From Chthoniobacterales bacterium (GTDB taxonomy: Bacteria > Verrucomicrobiota > Verrucomicrobiae > Chthoniobacterales > UBA10450), in NCBI GenBank assembly GCA_003244125.1, contig QHBL01000247.1, positions 1-6,440 of the forward strand: DNA of 6,440 nucleotides, in the 5' to 3' direction. Below, in pieces: positions 1 to 5,059 of the stretch. The first letter of the stretch is position 1; each line of letters opens with the position of its first letter. The notes beneath the pieces are model-generated. The model did no database searches. It was given only the letters and a program-made list of their open reading frames with translations, and was not told the DNA's origin. Position numbers and translations under genes: made by a program.

Positions 1-317
1 AGATCAAGCCGTTCTACATGCGGTTGAACGATGACGGCAAGACGGTTGCCGCGATGGACCTGCTTGTGCCCGGGATCGGCGAGATCGTCGGAGGCAGTCA
101 ACGCGAAGAGAGACTGACGCAGCTCGAAGCGAACCTGAAACACCACGGGATGGATGCCATTGACTACAAATGGTATCTCGATCTCCGGCGCTACGGCTCC
201 GTTCCACACTCCGGCTTCGGCCTCGGTTTCGAGCGTATGCTCATGTTCGTCACCGGCGTCTCGAACATCCGCGACGTCATCCCCTTCGCCCGCACACCGG
301 GTAGCGCCCAGTTCTAG
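1..317 (+). CDS. asnS: Asparaginyl-tRNA synthetase, C-terminal part (5' end outside window)
   Basis: This enzyme charges tRNA(Asn) with asparagine in the cytoplasm. Only the last 104 codons are present, read from base 3 to a TAG at 315-317. The visible part is the end of a class II synthetase catalytic core. [13 protein letters not shown] block (nt about 81-116) is typical of AsnRS/AspRS amino-acid binding. The motif 3 signature GFGLGFER follows, with its ATP-binding arginine codon at nt 234-236. The closing segment [17 protein letters not shown] is characteristic of bacterial AsnRS and marks a normal C-terminus; AspRS ends differently. The reading frame is intact. The gene converges on the alpha/beta hydrolase, with only 4 bases between the two stop codons, and its last codons form one arm of a hairpin. 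Identity is very secure; the N-terminal anticodon-binding domain lies outside the window. Confidence 0.97.
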   Translation, partial: IKPFYMRLNDDGKTVAAMDLLVPGIGEIVGGSQREERLTQLEANLKHHGMDAIDYKWYLDLRRYGSVPHSGFGLGFERMLMFVTGVSNIRDVIPFARTPGSAQF

Positions 318-327
318 TGCGCTACCC
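299..327. terminator. Perfect inverted repeat spanning the two convergent stop codons; possible bidirectional terminator
   Basis: GGGTAGCGC at 299-307 is exactly repeated as its reverse complement GCGCTACCC at 319-327, with an 11-base loop at 308-318. The asnS stop (315-317) lies in the loop and the stop of the opposing hydrolase gene (322-324, minus strand) lies in the right arm. Because the repeat is symmetrical, either transcript can fold the same 9-bp, GC-rich stem. Neither side is followed by a T-run, so it does not meet the classical intrinsic terminator model. It may act as a U-less terminator, an RNA 3' end stabiliser or a barrier between the convergent genes. The repeat is directly visible; its role is inferred. 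Confidence 0.55.
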
Positions 328-930
328 AGAGACTGTGGCGACCATGAACTCGTCGATCGCGCGGGTAATTGCGCGATCAATGTCGTCCTGAATCTGACCC
401 ATGAGCGCAAGCTGGCGTTTTCCTACTAACAAGGAATGGTTGCCGCCTCCCACGGTGTGCAGGTAATTGGGCGCTTTCATGTCTTTACGGGTCTGCTCGA
501 GCAATGTGAGCGGGCAAAGCGGATCGCGTGTTCCTTGAATGAAAAGGACCGGCGTAGTTAACTCGCGCAGCACTTTGTCGCGCAACTTCGCGTGATCGCC
601 ACCGCCACAGAGCGGATAGCCGAAGCAGATAAGAGCGTTCACTTCCTCTTCCAGAGAAACATGGCAGCCGATGCGTCCGCCCATGCTCTTCCCGACGAGA
701 ATGACCGCTTCTCCTTCGCGGCGAAAGGCGGCAAGTGCTCGACGGTGCGCTGCAACCAGCTGCCGCAATGGGTCTGGACGCCTTCGGCTTAGCTTGGAGT
801 AGTCGTAGTCAAAGAGCTCGACACGGCCAAGTTGCAGAAGCCGGGCCACCCACTGCTGCATCCACGGGTGCGATGAAGGGGCACCGGCGCCGGGCGCGAA
901 CAAGAGCAGGGCTTTACTCACTTCGGCCAA
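322..930 (-). CDS. Small alpha/beta hydrolase (KANL3/Tex30-like, predicted)
   Basis: This is a predicted 202-residue cytoplasmic hydrolase of the alpha/beta fold; the substrate is unknown (esters are typical for the fold). All catalytic parts are visible. The N-terminal strand and oxyanion loop is LLLFAPGAG (8-16), the nucleophile elbow GKSMGGR carries Ser82, the acid is Asp136 in GTRDPLCP, and the base is His165 in GGGNHSL. The short length and lack of a large lid match the KANL3/Tex30-type family. It is the last gene of the rpsA cluster and overlaps the end of the Nudix gene by 17 bases. No ATG start is available near the front. A TTG at 928-930 has a GGAG at 935-938 four bases upstream; an in-frame GTG at 919-921 is an alternative that would drop three residues. 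No signal peptide or membrane segment is seen. Fold and triad are secure, function is not. Confidence 0.85.
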   Translation of the reverse strand: MAEVSKALLLFAPGAGAPSSHPWMQQWVARLLQLGRVELFDYDYSKLSRRRPDPLRQLVAAHRRALAAFRREGEAVILVGKSMGGRIGCHVSLEEEVNALICFGYPLCGGGDHAKLRDKVLRELTTPVLFIQGTRDPLCPLTLLEQTRKDMKAPNYLHTVGGGNHSLLVGKRQLALMGQIQDDIDRAITRAIDEFMVATVSG

Positions 931-1381
931 TTAGCTCCGAGAGAAGGTCTAGAAATGGAACCTGAGCGGGGTTCATCTTTTCTCTCGCTACCGGAATAGA
1001 AAAGAACTCGGCGCAATCGACTTCAGGACATTCCCGCGTCCCCCCCGATCGCGGTGGCCATTCGAGCGTGAAAGTGTTCGAAACTAGCTCGAAATTCTCC
1101 GGCAGATCACCTTCTACTGCCCAGGCGTAAACAACCTTTCCGCCTTTTTGCTTAATCGAGCCGAGCTCGATGTAGTCTCCTGATGGAACAAGGCCAAGTT
1201 CTTCTTCGAACTCGATGCGGGCGCGGCACTGCAGGTCTTCTTCCGCCGCCGCTTCACCTTTCGGGATCGTCCATGCGCCGGCGTCTTTGCGCGCAAAGAA
1301 GGGACCTCCGGGATGAACGAGTAGAACTTCGAGTTCTTTGTTCCGCCGCCGATACATGAGCAGCCCGGCGCTCGTCTTCAA
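914..1381 (-). CDS. Nudix hydrolase, COG4119-like (predicted NTP pyrophosphohydrolase)
   Basis: This 155-residue protein is a single Nudix domain, expected to cleave a nucleoside diphosphate linked to another group; the substrate is unknown. It opens with SAGLLMYRRR, followed by LLVHPGGPFFARKDAGAWTIPKG, as in the COG4119 group. The Nudix box covers residues 42-64 from Gly42. The metal-binding glutamates are kept (Glu57, Glu60, Glu61 in EFEEELG), but the usual arginine before the first of them is Ile56. The C-terminal part with EWPPRSG, PEVDCAEFFSI and AQVPFLDLL also fits that group. The start is TTG at 1379-1381, directly after the TAA of the DoxX-like gene (TAATTG) and with no clear Shine-Dalgarno sequence. 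The first ATG in frame would be residue 9 and would cut the first beta strand, so TTG is preferred. Translation probably relies on reinitiation. The 3' end overlaps the next gene by 17 bases. Confidence 0.9.
   Translation of the reverse strand: MKTSAGLLMYRRRNKELEVLLVHPGGPFFARKDAGAWTIPKGEAAAEEDLQCRARIEFEEELGLVPSGDYIELGSIKQKGGKVVYAWAVEGDLPENFELVSNTFTLEWPPRSGGTRECPEVDCAEFFSIPVAREKMNPAQVPFLDLLSELIGRSE
919..938 (-). promoter_or_regulatory. Ribosome binding site and competing TTG/GTG starts of the alpha/beta hydrolase
   Basis: On the minus strand GGAG (938-935) is followed after 4 bases by TTG (930-928) and after 13 bases by GTG (921-919). Both starts are in the hydrolase frame and upstream of the Nudix stop (TAA, 916-914). 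The TTG is somewhat close to the GGAG and the GTG somewhat far, so the start is not settled. Either one puts initiation inside the end of the Nudix gene, which implies coupled translation. Confidence 0.45.
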
Positions 1382-1795
1382 TTACAGGGCGAGGACGTAA
1401 ATACCAACTAGAGCCAGCAGAAAATAAGGGACGAGCGTGGACGCTCCGGCGTAGTCCTTTGCCATGCGTTGGCCGAAGAAGAGCGCGAGAATGGAAATGG
1501 CAGCTGCGATCGCTCCGTAGAAGCTGAGAAATGAGTTATGGCGCAATAACAGCATGATGCAGCCGAGCGCCGTGAGAATGCCGGCGGCCATTTCCAGAAT
1601 CGTAATCAAAGTGAGCAGCAATGGGACAATGCCGCGCAAAGGACTCTTGGCGAAATGACCGCTCAGCCACTGAAGGTTCCCACGGCGGTCAATTACTTTA
1701 TCGATCGCGGACTGGAGAAAGAGAATGGCGAGAAACGCGGAAATGAGCAGCTGAAGAAGAACGAGCGTCGGCGGAGAGTACCGCAAAGCTGTCAT
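1382..1795 (-). CDS. DoxX-like four-helix membrane protein
   Basis: This is a predicted inner-membrane protein of 137 residues with about four hydrophobic helices near residues 10-30, 56-84, 88-107 and 119-137. Between helices 1 and 2 lies the polar stretch SAIDKVIDRRGNLQWLSGHF, followed by AKSPLRGIVPLLL. This ID-K-x-x-D then G-N-L-x-W-L pattern resembles DoxX-family proteins with a conserved loop after the first helix. The biochemical role of this family is not well defined; some members are linked to redox or terminal oxidase complexes, and nothing here shows which applies. The gene starts with ATG only 3 bases after the rpsA stop and has no well-placed Shine-Dalgarno sequence of its own, so it is probably translated by coupling to rpsA. 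Its TAA stop abuts the TTG start of the Nudix gene. Membrane location is secure and family assignment moderate. Confidence 0.72.
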   Translation of the reverse strand: MTALRYSPPTLVLLQLLISAFLAILFLQSAIDKVIDRRGNLQWLSGHFAKSPLRGIVPLLLTLITILEMAAGILTALGCIMLLLRHNSFLSFYGAIAAAISILALFFGQRMAKDYAGASTLVPYFLLALVGIYVLAL

Positions 1796-1798
1796 CAG

Positions 1799-3499
1799 CT
1801 ACTTGCGCTTGGTTTCTTCCTTCTTCCGTCCTTCGCCCGGCCGGTAATCTTCCTCGGCTGCGGCAAAGGCTTTCTCCAGGCCGACCATGTCTTCGCCCGG
1901 GCGCAGGGTATCGAAAGCCTCCGATTCCTTGCGCAGCTCTTCCTCTGAGTAGTTCGCCGCCTTGATGGAAAGTCCGATCCGTCGCTCGACCTTGTCGACT
2001 TTAATAACGCGCGCTTCTACTTCCTGACCGACCTTCAGAACATCCTTGACTTTTGCGACATGCTCTTCACTCAACTGCGAGATATGAACGAGACCATCAA
2101 TGTCGTCCTGGAGCTGAACGAAGGCGCCGAAGCTGGCCAGCTTGGTCACTTTGCCGGTGACCAGATCGCCGATCTTGTATTTCTGGTCGATGTTCTTCCA
2201 GGGATCTTCGCTCAGCTGTTTGATGCCGAGGCTGATTCGCTGGTTAACCTTGTCGATGTCGATAACGACCGCTTCGACTTCATCGTTCTTCTTAAATACT
2301 TCACTTGGATGATTGATCTTACGCGTCCAACTCAGGTCCGAGACGTGGATCATGCCATCGATGCCATCCGCCAGTTCAACAAACGCGCCATAAGCAGTCA
2401 TGTTGCGAATCTGACCTTTAACATGGCTGCCAATCTCGAACTTCTTCTCGATCTCATCCCACGGGTTGGTCTCAAGCTGACGCAGGCCTAACGAGATCTT
2501 TTGTTCTTCCTTGTTAACGCCGAGGACGACCGCTTCTACTTCCTGGCCGACAGTGAGAATATCCGCGGGACGCATGATACGTTTCGTCCAAGAAAGCTCG
2601 GAGACGTGAATAAGACCTTCCACGCCTTCTTCCAGCTCGACGAATGCGCCGTAAGGAACAAGATTGGTAATCTTACCCTTAACTCGCTGACCGGCAGGAA
2701 ATCGTTCCTCGATTTGGTCCCACGGATTCTTCTGCGTCTGTTTTAAGCCAAGAGAAACGCGCTCCTTCTCCTTATTAATATCGAGGACGACGACTTCGAG
2801 CGGCTGCCCTACTTTGACCAGCTCACTCGGGTGGCCGAGCCGGCCCCAAGTCATGTCTGTGATATGAAGCAGGCCGTCCATGCCATCGAGATCAATAAAG
2901 GCGCCGAAATCCGTCAGGTTCTTGACGGTGCCGTGGACGCGATCTCCCACCTTCACGCTTTCGAGAAACTTCTGCCGTTTCTCGCTTCGTTCCTGCTCGA
3001 TAATCTCGCGCCGGCTTAGGACGACGTTGCGTCGGTCGTCATTGATTTTAACTATCTTGAAGTCGTAGGTATTGCCGACGAACTGCTGCAAGTCCTTCGG
3101 TGGAATAATGTCAATCTGGGAGGCGGGTAGGAAAGCTTCTACTCCGATGTTCACCATCAGACCGCCTTTGACCACCGACTTGACCTTGCCTTTGATCAGA
3201 CCGTCGCCCTGAAAGACGCCGGCGATTTTGTTCCAGTTTTGCCGGTAAGCTGCTTTCTCTTTCGAAAGCACGACCATGCCTTCGTCGTTCTCCAGGCGCT
3301 CGAGCAGCACATCCACTTCGTCGCCCACTTCGAGCGAGTCGATATTATCGAACTCCGCCGTCGGGATGACGCCTTCAGACTTGTAACCAATGTCCACCAG
3401 CACTTCGCGCGGACGAATCTCCAGGACGCGACCTTTAACGATGCTGCCTTCACGAAATTCGCGATACGATTTCGCGAGCAAATCCTGCATTTGAACCAT
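1799..3499 (-). CDS. rpsA: 30S ribosomal protein S1 (six S1 domains)
   Basis: This is the ribosomal protein that brings mRNA to the 30S subunit. The protein has 566 residues, close to the 557 of the E. coli protein. Six S1 (OB-fold) repeats are visible at about residues 17-81, 99-165, 183-254, 268-341, 355-428 and 442-513. Repeats 1 and 2 are divergent, as expected for the ribosome-docking pair. Repeats 3-6 carry the RNA-binding pattern G-x-V/I-x-N/K-L-x-x-(F/Y)GAF(V/I)xL followed by GL(I/L)H(I/V)S, and repeats 4 and 5 are nearly alike (GAFVEL, IHVS, LSWT). Linkers contain NPWDxIE. A charged tail rich in Glu, Lys and Arg follows from about residue 514. The ATG at 3497-3499 is chosen because AAGGAG lies 12 bases upstream; the in-frame ATG at residue 4 would be 21 bases away. 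It heads a tight cluster with the DoxX-like, Nudix and alpha/beta hydrolase genes. Identity is very secure. Confidence 0.98.
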   Translation of the reverse strand: MVQMQDLLAKSYREFREGSIVKGRVLEIRPREVLVDIGYKSEGVIPTAEFDNIDSLEVGDEVDVLLERLENDEGMVVLSKEKAAYRQNWNKIAGVFQGDGLIKGKVKSVVKGGLMVNIGVEAFLPASQIDIIPPKDLQQFVGNTYDFKIVKINDDRRNVVLSRREIIEQERSEKRQKFLESVKVGDRVHGTVKNLTDFGAFIDLDGMDGLLHITDMTWGRLGHPSELVKVGQPLEVVVLDINKEKERVSLGLKQTQKNPWDQIEERFPAGQRVKGKITNLVPYGAFVELEEGVEGLIHVSELSWTKRIMRPADILTVGQEVEAVVLGVNKEEQKISLGLRQLETNPWDEIEKKFEIGSHVKGQIRNMTAYGAFVELADGIDGMIHVSDLSWTRKINHPSEVFKKNDEVEAVVIDIDKVNQRISLGIKQLSEDPWKNIDQKYKIGDLVTGKVTKLASFGAFVQLQDDIDGLVHISQLSEEHVAKVKDVLKVGQEVEARVIKVDKVERRIGLSIKAANYSEEELRKESEAFDTLRPGEDMVGLEKAFAAAEEDYRPGEGRKKEETKRK

Positions 3500-3511
3500 A
3501 TTAGATAAAGT

Positions 3512-3517
3512 CTCCTT
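3512..3517 (-). promoter_or_regulatory. Shine-Dalgarno sequence of rpsA
   Basis: AAGGAG on the minus strand, 12 bases before the ATG at 3499-3497. The spacing is longer than the usual 5-9 bases. It is the strongest ribosome binding sequence that I noticed in the window and it supports the upstream of the two possible ATG starts. Confidence 0.7.
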
Positions 3518-3561
3518 CGAGGCGCTGTTCTGAAACCAGCCGGAGCCGGCATTTGTCGGCG

Positions 3562-3590
3562 ATCATAGAGCGCCGCGACAGGCAGGCCAA
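3562..3590 (-). promoter_or_regulatory. rpsA: Candidate sigma70-type promoter for the rpsA cluster (proximal)
   Basis: On the minus strand TTGGCC (3590-3585; 4 of 6 matches to TTGACA) is followed after exactly 17 bases by TATGAT (3567-3562; 5 of 6 matches to TATAAT). Transcription would begin near 3555, giving a leader of about 55 bases that contains the AAGGAG. Based on consensus matching only. Confidence 0.5.
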
Positions 3591-3600
3591 ACGGATTTGC

Positions 3601-3629
3601 ACAGTAGGCGTTTTCGCGGAGTGGGTCAA
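3601..3629 (-). promoter_or_regulatory. rpsA: Candidate second, upstream promoter for the rpsA cluster
   Basis: On the minus strand TTGACC (3629-3624; 5 of 6 matches) is followed after exactly 17 bases by TACTGT (3606-3601; only 3 of 6 matches). It lies just upstream of the proximal candidate and would give a leader of roughly 95 bases. The -10 is weak, so it is less certain. A short imperfect stem-loop (CGCGAGC, GTT, GCTCACG; about 3640-3656) sits upstream of it, with no known role. Confidence 0.3.
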
Positions 3630-3692
3630 CTGCGTCGTGCGCGAGCGTTGCTCACGGTCTTTGCGCTGATGTTGCGGGCAATCCACTCCACC

Positions 3693-3720
3693 TTGAGTCG
3701 GGACTGATTTGCCGGATAGT
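3693..3720 (+). promoter_or_regulatory. Weak candidate promoter for the thioredoxin-protease-CBS cluster
   Basis: TTGAGT (3693-3698; 4 of 6) and GATAGT (3715-3720; 4 of 6) are separated by 16 bases. If used, transcription would begin around 3727, almost at the ATG at 3729, giving a nearly leaderless mRNA. No good Shine-Dalgarno sequence precedes the start, which is compatible with that idea but does not prove it. Confidence 0.22.
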
Positions 3721-3728
3721 TCCCGGTG

Positions 3729-4208
3729 ATGAAGCGATCGGCTGCGCTGGCAATGTCCCTCCTTGTTTATTGGACAGCGATGGCAGTGGCGTCGCCGCTG
3801 GAGGAGCAGGTGCGCGAGGCGACGAAATCGCCGGAGCTGACGGTCGTGCATCTTTGGGCGCCGTGGTGTTCGAACTGCCAGGCGGAACTAAAGAGCGGCG
3901 GCTGGAATAAAATCGTGAAGGATAATCCCGCCGCGAAGTTCATTTTCGTTTCGGTTTGGAACAATGGCGACGATGGACGCGGCATGCTGGAGAAATTCCA
4001 GCTGGCGAATCTGCCTAACGTTACCATCAAAGCCGACGCAGGGCCGCGCACTGGTGACAAACTCCGACAGTTCGTCGGTCTCCCCGTTTCATGGATTCCG
4101 ACGACGTGGATCTTTAAAGGCGGCGAGCTGCGTTATGCGCTGAATTACGGGGAAGTACGCTTTCCGGTGCTCCAGCAGTTCCTCGAAGACAGCCAATCGG
4201 AATGGTAG
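3729..4208 (+). CDS. Exported thioredoxin-like protein (CxxC motif CSNC)
   Basis: This is a predicted periplasmic or exported thiol-disulfide protein of 159 residues. The N-terminus MKRSAALAMSLLVYWTAMAVAS has a positive start, a hydrophobic core and an A-V-A site near residues 19-21, which reads as a Sec signal peptide. The mature part is one thioredoxin fold. A strand TVVHLWAPW leads into WCSNC with Cys47 and Cys50. The strand KFIFVSVWN follows, and then the loop with the expected cis-proline, Pro124 in SWIPTTWIF. A CSNC active site differs from the CGPC of thioredoxin, so redox potential and partner cannot be guessed; TlpA/ResA-type proteins are the nearest general comparison. A GTG one codon upstream (3726) could also start it. 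It is the first gene of a plus-strand cluster, and its TAG overlaps the protease start by 7 bases (ATGGTAG). Family secure, role unknown. Confidence 0.85.
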   Translation: MKRSAALAMSLLVYWTAMAVASPLEEQVREATKSPELTVVHLWAPWCSNCQAELKSGGWNKIVKDNPAAKFIFVSVWNNGDDGRGMLEKFQLANLPNVTIKADAGPRTGDKLRQFVGLPVSWIPTTWIFKGGELRYALNYGEVRFPVLQQFLEDSQSEW

Positions 4209-5059
4209 CACAAGACGGACGCGAAATGATTGCGGAGAAGAGTCCCTTTCGATTAGCTGGCGGCGCGCAGCCGCTCGTTCTCGTGCCGGTCTCGGTCAAC
4301 GCTGCGTCCCCGCGTGAATTCATTCTCGATACAGGCGCGGGGACGACGCTGCTCTCGCCGGAGTTTGCGCGTGAGCTCAATGTGGAAATCACCGGCTCGA
4401 AGGAAGCTCAGACTGCGGGCGGTAGAGTCACCGCTAAATTGGCACGGGTAGAATCGATCACTGTTGGTCACGCGGCCTGTTCGAATATGGATGTCGCGAT
4501 TACCGATCTTTCCGCTCTGAGCCGCGCCGTCAGCGCCCACATCGATGGTGATCTCGGCTACAACTTTCTGAAACATTTCCGGCTCACACTCGATTTCTGC
4601 ATGAATGAATTGCGGATCGATGAGCCGAATCGCGTTGATTACTTTGGCTCACCCGCACTGGCTGAGCTACCCATTCGGCTGGCGCATTCCTCCAAGCCGC
4701 TGATCCTTCTCGACGCGCATATCGATAAGCACGGCCCTTTTGTTTTCGCCCTCGACACCGGCACATCCACCAGCGCGATTTCTCTTGAGCTTGCCCGCCA
4801 GCTCAACCTTTCCACCGCGCCACTCCCGCCCGTCACCACCGGCGGCGCGCCCATACAGGTTTCCGCTGCGCGACTGCCGTCACTTCGAATCGCTAACCTC
4901 GAAGAGCACGCACTCGACGTCATGGCCGGTGGCTTTCTGCCCATGCTTTCGAGCGCCATCGGGACGAAGCTCGACGGGATCATCGGGTATAATTTCCTCC
5001 GGCATTACAAAGTCGTGATCGATTATCCGGGCGCGACGCTGGGTCTTTTTGCGGTATGA
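4202..5059 (+). CDS. Tandem retropepsin-like aspartyl protease family protein
   Basis: This 285-residue protein contains two retropepsin-type aspartyl protease domains in one chain. Domain 1 has FILDTGAGTT with catalytic Asp43 and the closing block DGDLGYNFLKHF (115-126). Domain 2 has FALDTGTSTS with Asp185 and the closing block DGIIGYNFLRHY (258-269). Glycine pairs that may belong to the flaps are at 73-74 and 214-215. This is the arrangement of bacterial Asp_protease_2 / gag-asp_protease type proteins; two DTG lobes could pair within the chain to make one active site. Peptide cleavage is expected from the family, but the target is unknown. No signal peptide or membrane helix is seen at the start, and the upstream in-frame sequence, open back to a stop at 4115-4117, offers no ATG, GTG or TTG and no hydrophobic stretch. 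The ATG at 4226 (residue 9) is an alternative start. It overlaps the thioredoxin gene by 7 bases and the CBS gene by 4 (ATGA). Confidence 0.85.
   Translation: MVAQDGREMIAEKSPFRLAGGAQPLVLVPVSVNAASPREFILDTGAGTTLLSPEFARELNVEITGSKEAQTAGGRVTAKLARVESITVGHAACSNMDVAITDLSALSRAVSAHIDGDLGYNFLKHFRLTLDFCMNELRIDEPNRVDYFGSPALAELPIRLAHSSKPLILLDAHIDKHGPFVFALDTGTSTSAISLELARQLNLSTAPLPPVTTGGAPIQVSAARLPSLRIANLEEHALDVMAGGFLPMLSSAIGTKLDGIIGYNFLRHYKVVIDYPGATLGLFAV

Noticed and set aside
1039..1046. Run of C bases inside the Nudix gene, as a possible frameshift site
   Set aside because: The frame continues on both sides into expected family sequence (EWPPRSG before PEVDCAEFFSI), so no frameshift is needed.
2060..3508. 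A row of long open frames on the plus strand opposite rpsA (2060-2491, 2501-2746, 2831-3019, 3239-3508)
   Set aside because: They lie in the codon-aligned antisense frame, which stays open because rpsA rarely uses the TTA, CTA and TCA codons that read as stops on the other strand. The rpsA frame is fully accounted for by six S1 domains; the antisense translations show no recognisable domain.
3539..3551. GCCGG-AG-CCGGC palindrome-like sequence in the rpsA leader, as a possible S1 autoregulatory hairpin
   Set aside because: The loop would be only two bases and the stem five, so a stable hairpin is unlikely as written; it also reads as a short direct repeat. No support for regulation beyond this.
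3501..3851. 116-residue minus-strand open frame across the divergent intergenic region
   Set aside because: It overlaps the signal peptide of the thioredoxin gene, covers both rpsA promoter candidates, and its translation is rich in Arg, His and Gln with no domain character.
4253..4576. 107-residue open frame on the minus strand
   Set aside because: It is codon-aligned antisense to the aspartyl protease, whose DTG motifs and closing block prove the plus-strand frame.
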